A program made the translations under genes and the position numbers. Shown here piece by piece: positions 11,101 through 46,600 of a DNA stretch of 64,000 nt. The stretch is from Pseudorasbora parva (taxonomy: Eukaryota > Chordata > Actinopteri > Cypriniformes > Gobionidae): NCBI RefSeq assembly GCF_024679245.1, contig NC_090178.1:8843202-8907201 (forward strand). Reading direction: 5' to 3'. Position 1 is the stretch's first letter, and the number at the start of each line of letters is the position of its first letter. The notes below the pieces were generated by a model. That model saw only the letters and a list, made by a program, of their open reading frames with translations. It had not been told where the DNA came from and ran no database searches.

Positions 11101-12809
11101 CTAAGAGATTACACGGTCCTCAAAGATGACCGGACTTGCCCAGTTGCACCTGAAACTTCAAGTCAAAGCATACATATTACCTTGTGTAAATGATATACAA
11201 TGTGTCTATCAATGAATCTAAATGAAATATACTAGGCAGTATCAGACTAGGACTTGCAGGAAGACTAAATTGTCTCAATGTCAGCTGAAGTAGCAGACAC
11301 CTGTAGGGAACAAATACATTATTCTTACCATGGTAAGATTTTTAAGAAGAAAAATTATAAAAGGTCAATAATTAGTAAACATTAGTTGAGAGCAACCTAC
11401 AGGCGAATGAGGTAGGCTAAGTACCTACAGTTAAACTGCTAAATAGAATTGGCAATCAAAAAATTATGGGTAGCAATTTAATTTTTTACAGGTGTTGGGG
11501 GAGTTCTACTGCAAATGTTACCAAATTTAAACAAAAAAACACCCAAAAGTAATATTGTTTTGGCTATTCAAATCTGAGCCTCACTGTTAAATGAAATGTT
11601 CAAATACCAAGCAAGATAAGCTCCTGAGCATCAGTTTGATATCAAAAATTATTTGCGAAATGAAAAAGATTTCAATTACCGTTTATTTTGTAGATGCAAG
11701 ACCCGATAGAGGTTGATGAAGAACACTCGATGATATGCCGCACGTTCTCTAAACTGTGTGTCCTCTTCTGGAAAATCTCCTATCCAAATAACGTTTCCTG
11801 AAGTCTCCCCAGGAGTTAATGGCAAATTATTTCTAGGTTTTATTAAAGAAAATTGTCCAAAAGCAGTAGCCTCGATTTGTTGTATCAAACTTCTGAACGT
11901 ACTCCAAACTCCACAGTCAACACTCAGTTTCCAAAAAAATACTGTCGTGTACTGTAATTTAAAACATTAGCATACTGTTTAGGGCCTCTTTCCTGTTCCT
12001 CCAAATTAAGCAGCCCACAATGCATTGCTAACTACAGTATTAAACTGTTTAACAAGAAAACAGCATTTTAGTGTTGAAAATTGGCTGTAAATTTACAGCA
12101 ATTGCTTACAGTGTAAGGATTTGAGCGAGTTTGACAAGGGACAAATTGTGAAGGCTAGACGACTAGGTCAGAGCATCTTTAAAACTGCAGCTCTTGTGGG
12201 GTGTTCCCGCCCCGGTCTGCATGGTCAATCAAAAGTGGTCCAAAGAAGGTGTCAGATTACACAATGCATTGCAGTTTGTTATGTATGGGGCTGCATAGCC
12301 GCAGACCAGGTCCCCATGCTGAACCATGTCCACCTCTAGCATCAGAACTGGACCATAGAGCAATGAAAGAAGGTGGTCTGGTCTGATGAATCACGTTTTC
12401 TTTACATCACGTGGATGGCCGGGTGCGTGTGTGTGGCTTACTTGGGGAACACATGGCAACAGGATGCACTATGGGAAGAAGGTAAGCCAGTGGAGGTAGT
12501 ATGATGCTTTGGGTAATGTTCTGCTGCAAACGTTGGGTCCTGCCATCCATGTGGATGTTACTTTGAAACGCATCCCTGCATTGTTGCAGACCACCCAAAA
12601 CAGTATTCCCTGGTGGCTGTGGCCTCTTTCTGCAGGATAATGCACCCTGCCACAAAAGCAAAAATGGTTCAGGAATGGTTTGAGGAGCACAACAATGAGG
12701 TGTTGACTTGGCCTCCAAATTCCAGACCTCAATCCAATTGAGCATTTGTGGGATATGCTGAACAAACAAGTCTGCCATGGAGGCCCCACCTTGCAACTTA
12801 CAGGACTTA

Positions 12810-13500
12810 AAGTGTGTGTGTGTGTGTGTGTGTGTGAAATAAAATATACACAAATGTTATACACAAATGTAAGCATATATAAAGTGTGTGTGTATGTGTG
12901 TAGGCTGGTAATCCCTGCGTTATGGGGACAAAATGTCCCCACAAAGATGGCAATATCCGAAATCCTTGTCCTTGTGGGGACATTTTTTGGTCCCCATGAG
13001 GAAAACATCTTATAAATCACACAGGATGAGTTTTTTTTTTTTTTTTTAGAAAGTACAAATGCAGAATGCTACCCGTGATGGGTAGGTTTAGAGGCAGGGG
13101 CAGTGTATAAGGGGATAGAAAATACGGTTTGTACAGTATTAACAAAAAAAAATACGCATATGGAATGTCCATCCCCATAAATCATGGAAACACCATGTGT
13201 GTGTGAGTGTGTTTGTGTGTGTGGGCATGTTTTTGTGACATTTGAGGACACAAATGTGTATAATGACATGGGTATGACATACATATTACAAGGAGAGGGT
13301 GAAATATGAGGACATTGGCCATGTCCCCACTTTTCAAAATGCTTATAAATCATACAGGATGAGTTTTTTTTTTTTTAAGTAAAAATGCAGAATGTTTCCT
13401 GTGATGGGTAGGTTTAGGGGCAGGGGCAGTGTAGGGGATAGAAAATACGTTTTTTACAGAATAAAAAAAATTACGCCTATGGAATGTCACATGTCACAAA
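12810..13500. repeat. (TG)n tracts and a duplicated 'gggacattttttggtccccat' repeat
   Basis: (TG)n at about 12812-12835 is followed by a repeat containing 'tggggacaaaatgtccccac'. A segment of about 140 bases, from 'ataaatca.acaggatgag' through 'gatgggtaggtttag.ggcaggggcagtgta', occurs twice, at about 13013-13160 and 13346-13490. No coding potential; open frames here are simple-sequence artefacts. Confidence 0.7.
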
Positions 13501-13659
13501 AACAAACTTGTGTGTGGCATGTACTGTATATGGCTGTATTATTGGTTAGGCAGCCGTATTTCGTCAGATGAGCTGTTACTGAAGCTGAAGTTGAGGTGAG
13601 ATGCGCGAACACAGATTCACCTGTCTGGCGCGCGCACCTTCACACACACCTGCGCTCCG

Positions 13660-13896
13660 TTACTGACCGGAAGAGGGAGGTTTCCACTCCAGCGAACAGC
13701 ACAGAAAGAGCAAAGAGAGTGAGGAGAAGAGCTGTTCTGAACGCTGGAGAATAGCGTCATTTAACAAACAATAAAAGAGCCAAGGACTCCGGGGAAAGTG
13801 AAATGTCAGCGCGGATATTTGGAGGAAACAACTGATTTACCTCTTCATCTCGTTGTTTCTACTCCAAAAGTTTATCCAAGGACCTGCAGTGGAGAG
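13660..13896 (+). promoter_or_regulatory. hpn: hpn promoter-proximal region and non-coding first exon
   Basis: A CpG- and GC-richer island (about 13560-13900) in an AT-rich surround. It ends at a good donor (GGAGAG|GTAAAG, exon end 13896) and is followed after 581 bases by the acceptor (tttccag, exon start 14478) of the first coding exon. No open frame and no TATA box are seen, as expected for a 5' UTR exon with a CpG-type promoter. The transcription start is not determinable by eye; 13660 is approximate. Confidence 0.55.
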
Positions 13897-14560
13897 GTAA
13901 AGGTGAAAACCGTTTTTACTGTTGTTAAGAGCATTAGTGACAACTAACGGCATTCTGTATTATGTTTCCAAAATGTCCATTTATAGTCAAAAAGGATAAT
14001 AATCATCATCTACAGACATTATTTTTTGTAACGGTCGTCTGGACAAAAAAAATCGTTGTATTGAATTTTACTGATTATATAGGCCTACTAGATGAAAAAA
14101 TTTGCTTCTTAAACTTTTTAAATTAGCACTAAAACACCCCAGTCTTCTAAAATGTAAAACTTAAGTTTAATTGGCTTAAATTAAACAACGTTTAAGGTTA
14201 AAATCTGCAGTGGGAAATACTCTTAAACTAGTTTGAATTGAAAGAAATTTAAAAAGTGAGTAGAAATAGCAGAAATGATGGCCACAATGTCTTTTCCGAG
14301 GGAAATATTTGCTTTTTATAGCATTATGTTGAAAACATTTTTACAGTGATTGTTAATAACAGCACTGCCGTGAACCCTTTTCTCAGTTTGCACTTTGGTT
14401 TATTTAACTTGCTTAACCCATCTTTGTCCATGACAGCAGTTACACGACGTTTTCTAAGCTTCTATAAACATTTCCAGGTCTGAAAACAGCAGCAAATCCC
14501 GTTTTGAGGAACCATTGGAATCCATTCCAAGCTTATTTTTCATTTTTCTGCTGGATAAAG

Positions 14561-39294
<24,734 letters not shown>

Positions 39295-40115
39295 TGGTTT
39301 AGAGTGGAAATTGTTTAAAATGAGACTGAAATATAGCCTTTTGAGGTCAGATTGGTTGCTCGGATCTGTGGCTGAGATCAGACGTCTGATGTTGATCAGA
39401 TGTTCTGTGATGATCAACCTGTCTCAAGGACAAATATATTTTGCAATATTTGACTCATGGAGGTCAAAAACCATGTCTGATGCTGGCAATTACCATAAAA
39501 TATGTGTTTTTTTTATTTTTATTTTTTTTGTCTTCAAAGTAAGAATTAGATATGGTTTGGTAATCAAATTGGCAATTTTGGCTCAACCCAATACCGCTCA
39601 TATATATATATATATATATAAAAACACACAAACGCACTCTCACACGCACACAGTAGTGGCCAAAGGTGATGTCTGGAGGGGATATTTGTTTATAATGACC
39701 CTAAAAGTTGGATTATACCTTCAAAAAATATGAGGAACATATTTAATACTTTTAAATGATAAATATGGAAAGAAAAAAAAACTTGGTTAAGGTATTAATC
39801 TGACAAAATCATTTGGCCAATTACAGCTACAGGTTGACAGGAAAAAACAAACATTGCAACATAATCAATTATTAATATTCCATTGGTTCTCTCTTGTTTT
39901 TGCATGCACGGATCACTGATACACACAAATTATGTCCGCACAATTGCCGTCATCAAAAATGAAACAATTGACTTTAAACACAACTATGCAGTATGCTTAC
40001 AAAATAAAATGTTTAATAATATTTCAGTTAAATATTTAAATTTTCCTAGGCCGGACATCCATTTTTATTTATTATTTAATTTACATGTTTGTGTGTACAC
40101 ACACGCACACATATA
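39295..40115 (+). other. hpn 3' UTR / downstream sequence
   Basis: Follows the hpn stop at 39292-39294. Long open frames here (for example 39245-39733) run on from the last exon in another frame and have no domain. 'aaaataaaatg' near 40000 could serve as polyadenylation signal, but none is clearly positioned. Confidence 0.35.
39590..39655. repeat. (TA)n plus (CA)-rich microsatellite downstream of hpn
   Basis: About ten TA units followed by 'acacacaaacgcactctcacacgcacac'. It lies about 300 bases 3' of the hpn stop codon, probably in the 3' UTR or just beyond. Confidence 0.8.
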
Positions 40116-41073
40116 GACTACCAGTCAAAAGTTTTAGAACGGTAAGATTTTAAAATATTTTTAAAGAAGACTCTTCTTCTCACCAAGGCATTTATGTCAT
40201 TAAAGGTCCCGTTCTTCGCGATTCCATCTTTCAAACTTTAGTTAGTGTGAAATGTTGCTGTTAGAGCATAAATAAAACCTGTAAAATTATAAAGCTCAAC
40301 GTTCAATGCCAAGCGAGATATTTTATTTAACAGAAGTTCCCTTTCAAACCCTACAGCGAACGGCTGGTTTGGACTACAGCAGGAAGTGCAGGGATGTAAT
40401 GACGTCACTAGAACCATTTGTTGACTAACCCTCCGCCCACAAGATCACGCAAAATAGGGGGCGTGGTCTCGTTGCTCTCCCACGTGGAGAAGAGCGCGCA
40501 TTCAGCGCTTGCATCTCCCCGTAATGGTAAGAGGCGGGACCTTTCCGGGAAAAGTGCGGAAAAAATAAAAAAAATAACTTTTTTTATTTGAATATATTTT
40601 ACAATGTTTTTTACATTTATTCCACATGATCCTTCAGAAATCATTCTAATATGATGATTTGCTGCTCAAGAAACATTTATGGTTATCAATGCTGAAACAA
40701 ATGCTTTATATTTCAGATAAATGCTGTTCTTTTGAACTTTTGAACTTTTAATCCTGGAAAAAAATAGTACACAACTGTTTTCAGCATCGATAATCATAAA
40801 TATTTTTTGTGCAGCAAATCATCATATTAGAATGATTTCTGAAGGATCATGTGACTGAAGAGTAATGACGCTGAAAATTCAGCTTTGAGTCATTGGGATA
40901 AATTACAGTTTAAACTATATTAAAATAGAAAAAAAGTGATTTTAAATGGTAAAATATTTCACAATACTGTTTTGCTGTATTTTGGATCAAATAGATGCAT
41001 GCTTGGTGAGCATAAAAATCTTCTTTCAAGAACACTGAAAAGAGTAATGTTTCCAAACTTTTGACTGGTAGTG
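40116..41073. mobile_element. TIR repeat 'GACTACCAGTCAAAAGTTT' with nested insert
   Basis: Left 'ctaccagtcaaaagttttag' and right 'aaacttttgactggtag' are inverted termini. The interior includes the common 'catgatccttcagaaatcat' block in both orientations, and a nested segment of about 350 bases starting 'aaaggtcccgttcttcg' and ending near 'gcgggacctttcc'. Confidence 0.7.
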
Positions 41074-42218
41074 TATATATATATATTTACACAAAAACAT
41101 ATAAATTAAATAATACATGTTTTGTAAAACATTCAAGGATATTTTTTATCCTAGTTTATTTGCAGGTTTGTACAGAGTGTTTTGGTACCAAGAAGAATTT
41201 AAGGGATACTTCACCGCTTTTTCATATTAAACTATGTTATTCCCTTAACTAAAACGAGTTGATGCATACCTCTCTCGTCTCAGTGCGTGCTCTTAATCTC
41301 TCTGACGCGCGGTGATGATCTGATAGCATTTAGCTTAGCTCCCTAAGCCCAGTTCATTCACTATGGAACCAAACAGAGATCAAGTTAGAAGTACCAAACA
41401 CCTCCATCTTTTCCCTATTTAAATACAGTTACACGAATAGTTGAATGATCAAGTATGGTGTAATAAAATAAAACGTGGGGCTTTTCTAAGCAAATTAAAA
41501 GGGAGAACTACAATGTATGGCGGAATAGCACTTCTGAGAGTACTTCGACTCGGCGCAGTAAAGTCCCGGCTGAAACACCTTCCCTCACATCTCCCCCTCC
41601 CCCCCATTGACAGAAATGAGAGGGTAAGATGTGAGGGAGCATTTTTCAGGCTAAATGCTATCAGATCGTCACCGCGTGTGTCAGAGCGATTTAGAGCATG
41701 CACTCAGACGAGAGAGGGATGTATCAGCTCGTTTTCGTAAAGGGAATAACAGTTGAAAAAGCAGTGTGGTATCATTCTAAATATGGTCATGTTCAGCTGT
41801 AGTCAGATTAAAAAAAATCTATAAAAATAAAATTATCTTAATTTAAGTAATAAAATGCTGGACAAACACACATATGTACTCCAAACAGCAAGAAAAATAC
41901 AACGTATTTCATCACAATCCTAAATCTGATGAGGACTGATACAGTATTTATCTCAATTTTGTTTACCAGTGGCACAGGTACATTACTGTATATGCTACAT
42001 AATAATAAGGCATATAAGTCAAATTTTAGTACATGAACTTAGAAGTAGGATATGCTCAATAATACAGGCCTCTGTGAAATGTGTGCCGTGGTTAAATATG
42101 TACTTAAATAGGTTTTGTAAATTGAAATGGCCAACACATTGACATTTGAAAATGTTTAATGAAACCTTCATGTATTGTATTTTATTTTCTCTTCTTTTCT
42201 GTGTTAAACTTTGATAAG

Positions 42219-42627
42219 ATCCAAACCAAAGACTGGTTTCGAGAGCAGTATAAACTCATTGCTGTGGCGGTCAGTATTGTTGCTTATATTGATGTACATA
42301 TATGAATAGCTTCTTTACTATGCAATGCACTGTTTAATTCAAGTTTATGTCTAATTTTATGTTAAGCTGCTATATTGGTTTCCAGATTTTGTACTATAAC
42401 CCTCTGAATAACACTCGTTAGTAATTTAGTATTCTAGTATCAACCAATACAATTTAGCTCTTGTTCTTTATGCTTTTTTCTGTTTTTGTGTTCATGAAAG
42501 TAGCCGATATAAATCTATGTACAATATAGAATTTCTAAATCTGACTGCTTTTTCTTTTGAATAATTTTCGACGAAATCTACAGTAAATGTTGCCCTTTAA
42601 TATATGCCTTTTAAATACTGAAATAAA
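42219..42627 (+). other. Candidate alternative hpn 3' exon with AATAAA
   Basis: An acceptor-like site (ttgataag|atcc) opens a 28-codon frame, IQTKDWFREQYKLIAVAVSI then VAYIDVHI, ending in TGA at 42303-42305. AATAAA follows at 42622. The frame is in the same phase (0) as the donor of hpn exon 38979-39143, so skipping the 39241 exon would be legal. The polypyrimidine tract is weak, and no homology to hepsin C-termini is recognised. Could equally be chance. Confidence 0.2.
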
Positions 42628-42719
42628 GACAATTTTTTTATTTTAAAAAAAGTGTGGTTACTTTTGTGATTTAAAAGCATCAGCATTTTTTAAATGTATA
42701 AATTATATTTATAAATATG

Positions 42720-43030
42720 CACTGTGGTTCAAAAGTTTGGGGTTGGGGAGATTATTTTATGTTTTTGAAAGAAGCTCATCTGTGCACCAATGCTACTTTT
42801 ATATGATCTAAAACACATTAAAAAAACACGAATATTGTTAAATATTATTACAATTTGAAATAACTTTTCTATTTTTTAATATTTTAATTTATTCCTGTGA
42901 ATTTTAGCTTCATTTCAATTCAGAAATCAATCTAATATGCTGATTTGATGCTCACGAAACTATTATTATTAATATTGCCGTGCTGCTTCATATTTTTTTT
43001 CAGGACCCTGATGAATAAAAAAGGAGTTAG
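42720..43030. repeat. Dispersed repeat (as at 1200), diverged
   Basis: 'ttcaaaagtttggggttggg', 'gctcatctgtgcaccaatgct' and 'cagaaatcaatctaatatgctgatttgatgctca' are diverged matches to the same family. Non-coding. Confidence 0.6.
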
Positions 43031-43692
43031 AACCGCCTCAATTTGAAATAGAAATATTTTGTATTATAAATGAATTATACATTTTGCATAATTGTGTGTA
43101 TGTATATTATTAATATATTTATTATTATTTCACATGGCTATATCAGAGTATAATGTGTATTTCAATGGCTATAATATGCCTGAGATTGTGTAATTATGTT
43201 AACAGCTCTAAGTTTCACCAATTCTTATTCTTTTATCCACCAGGTTATCATAGGTGTGTGCAAATTAATGCCACACGTATCAAATCCGAACGCATGTAAG
43301 ATAACTCTTTCATTCATAAAAGCTACTTAGCATCCTGAACTAATGCTGGGTGGAAAAAATGTGTCTTCTGACTGATGTAAATTTAAATCTTCACTGTTTT
43401 GGCAGTAAAATGCCTTATACTCAAAAAAGGGAAGGGAAAGCATAAAGAAATCAGTGCTAAGTAGAGTAACGAGAGTGACGCGCTTTGTTGTTAAGGTTGG
43501 AAAAATGGTATGCCCCAGGCCAGCCTAAATCTTTCTTGGAAGATTTCCTTGCAAATGAGCATCCTCCGCAACCCAGTGTTTTCATCACAGTGTGTACTGA
43601 GAACGAGCACGGCTTTGCTCTGCTACTGAGCAATCGGGACTGCAGCAGAAAGGGCTTTCCGTGGCCCTGTGACAACTGATGAAATGGGAAGG

Positions 43693-46600
43693 ATGAAGAT
43701 CCAAACCGCTGTCCATATGATGAGGCTTCTGATCTTAGTGCTGCAGTTTGCTTCACTTACAAACGGTGTGTTTTCATATTTCATTCTAATGCTTAAGAAA
43801 GATGGGTGCTTGGATAGTTCAAGACCCTTGACTTTTAAACTCGAAAGTTGCAAAGCTATTACGGAACAATGCAAATAGCAGTTGGTAAAGAAGGATTTTT
43901 CAAACTTTCGTATTGTTAAATAGTTCGAAATGAGAGTTTTGTGAGAAAATGTGACCTTTTATATAGATTTTTTTAGACTTTACTGGCTGTTTTGTGTATA
44001 CACTTTTAAAAACAACTGTTCCAAAAGGTTTTTTTTTCACAGTGATGTCATAGAAGATCCATTTTGGGTTCCATAAAGAACCTTTTAGTGAACAGTTCTT
44101 AAAATAACCATTTTTAAAACTAAAAAGAATCTTTTGTGGAATGGAAAAGTTTCTTCATGGAACCATTGATGCCGATAAAGAACCTTTATTTTTAAGAGTG
44201 TAGGTGTGGCCATTAGAATAGGCAAAAAGTTGATAATTTCTTAGTCAAATGAGCAAAGCCCTTGTGCTTACGCTGTGATCTGTTGTTTCTCTCCTCAGCA
44301 TTAATACCCATTGTACTTCCACAAAATTTGACCTCGGAGACCGGGAAAACAGTCACCTTTGAATGTGGTTACAGTTCCCCGACACCTCCAATCCGATTGT
44401 ACATCATGGGTTCAAAGGTCAATGATTCGGTGTCTTGTCCAGGAGACAAAACCAAATACTTACCCGCTCAGGTGAAGAACTGAATTCTCTTTCATGTATT
44501 GTGGTACACATTCTGTACACTGGAAAAAGTCTGGACACTATATACTAAATCTGTATTTTGACTATTTTATAATAATGGTGTTGTCAAAACTAAGACCAAC
44601 ACGAATGCTGAGATCAACAATCAAAACTGGCTTTAAAAGTAGCCACTCTTTGCCTACATTTTTTCCTACAATAACTTGGACATTGTTTTAAATGGGTGAG
44701 GTTGACAAAAGCAGCAAACACTACAATTTGTAAAATAACAAAAAAGAAAAGTTATTATTTACTTCACTTTCCACAACGCTGTAGAAAGTGTCCAAATGAT
44801 GATGTGAAATTTGGCACACTGATAGATGTCAGTACCAATAGTAACCACACCAAATATGGAGTCTCTAATTAATTCCCTCTAGTACCGCCACCTGTCCAAA
44901 GTTTCACTTATATTTATGCTAATAACATTTGAACCATAATGGCTAGAAACAAAGTTCTGATTGGATTTCCTGTAGGAATTTCCTTGGATTTCAGCGTAGC
45001 CTATGCCGTCATTTTCCGTTATGTAAATTTTCCCGCCCTTTTAGAATTTTTCAAAAAATGTTTTCTAACTCCTCCTAGGCCGTTGCGCCGGTTATCACGA
45101 AAATAGTAACAGACAATCTGTCAATAAGTTATGGAATTCAAGTTGATTCGTCAAATCGTAATCGACACATTTTACGTAGCTCTTGCGAAAACAGACATAA
45201 GGCCGTATCTCCGGAGCGCCTTATCGTATTCAGACCAAACTTTGTACGTCATCACAAGCACACTGTAAAAAAGTATTTAATAAATAAGTTACCTGGTTGC
45301 CTTAAAATTTTAAGTTCATTGAAATAAAAAAATTTAGTTAACACAATGAATTTTTTTTGAGAATCGACAACCTTTATTCAAATATTATTAAAAGATTTTG
45401 CAAGCATATTGGGTAATTGTGTGTGTTTTATTTGTGATGACAGTGAAACATGCCAAATTGTGCTATTTTCATGATTTATCATTTTTATGTGGTTCAGATC
45501 CAGTAATATTTTGAGTTTCTTTTTATTTACCCAATTTCCTTCATTGTCTCTAACTAAAAATTAAGGCAACTAGGTTACTTACTTTTTTAAACCAACAATA
45601 ATTTTTTACAGTGCATGACCTGAAGTGAAGTGCAGCGTTTCAGCAAAGCGCCATCAACTGTTCCAGATATGAAAAATTGCTTTTTTTGCTTATAACTTCA
45701 GAACCGTTTGACCAAAAATCATAAAAGTGATCTCATTCGATTCAGGATGTCATGAGTTGAATGATATCCAGTTTTACCTTATCCACAATTTTGGCTGTCG
45801 GCCATTTTGAATTATGTGGTCAAACGCTGTATTTTATGAACACATGAACCACGATGCCCTGAATGATCCTGAGAAGTTTTGAAACAGCGCCACCTAGTGG
45901 ATAATTATATAATTATATTAATATAAGACGAGGTTTGCGTCCTAAAAATAGGTTAAAAAATGGGGGCTCATCTTATATTCGCAATATAAATCACGGGGGA
46001 AAGTGAGAAATCAGGGGGAAACAGACGAGGGCGCCAACACCATAGGCTAAGTAATTAGTGACAGTGTAATGAATTAAATTAACAGTAAAGTTTTGCACTG
46101 CTGTTCTTATTGCAACCCTTATTGTTTCAAGACTTTAATGTCAGATGTGTTTGATTAAAAGCTGATGGTTATTCTCTATCTATTTTCACAGTACCACAAT
46201 TACATACATACATAGGCCTGCATAATTATTGTATTTTTGTGAAAAGGTTATTCATTATTGCCACTTATTCATTTATTTCTGAACTCATTGACAGTGCACT
46301 TTATTTTGTGACAAATTCATCCAAATATTTAATGAATTATGTTCAAATGTTTTTTCAAATGTATTTTCTGTTGAAAACTAGATGGGGGGGGGGGGGGGGG
46401 GGGATGGGTGTCCAATAGGGACTTTTTATCTAACAATATTTTTTTTCTCTCAATTATGAGTTACAAAGTTATAATTGTTAGATATAAACTGAGAATTCAG
46501 AGAAATAAAGTCATAATTGTGAGAAAAAAAGTCAATTGTATGGAGCCCCTAAAAGGGGTCACAATTCCAACTTTTTTGTTGCAATTGCTAGTTTATGTTA

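Larger units (their letters stand above)
8345..12113. mobile_element. 3.77-kb CACTG-ended EnSpm-like transposon inserted in the Tc1 element
   Basis: Ends are CACTGTAAAAAATTTC and GCAATTGCTTACAGTG, flanked by TA on both sides (8343-8344 and 12114-12115). Removing it restores continuity of the surrounding Tc1 sequence, which fixes both boundaries. Inside are a 128-bp tandem repeat near the left end, a nested repeat at about 9217-9735, and decayed protein-coding exons at 10279-11100 on the minus strand. No complete transposase is visible, so it is non-autonomous. Confidence 0.8.
8198..12809 (+). mobile_element. Tc1/mariner-like element, decayed, split by a 3.77-kb insertion
   Basis: The left part (8198-8344) begins GATCAGGCATAAC and runs to the transposase start ATGGGCAAGCG. 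The right part resumes at 12114 and continues the same reading frame ([17 protein letters not shown], helix-turn-helix region). It goes on through degraded blocks matching a Tc1 transposase (SDESRF near 12385, WFEEHNNEVLTWPPNS near 12680) to about 12809, where it is cut off by a (TG)n tract. Internal deletions and stops make the transposase inactive. The break is the insertion of the CACTG element at a TA. Confidence 0.85.

Noticed and set aside
12407..13020. Two long minus-strand frames (148 and 183 codons)
   Set aside because: They are antisense to a Tc1 transposase relic and run through (CA)n; no coding signal of their own.
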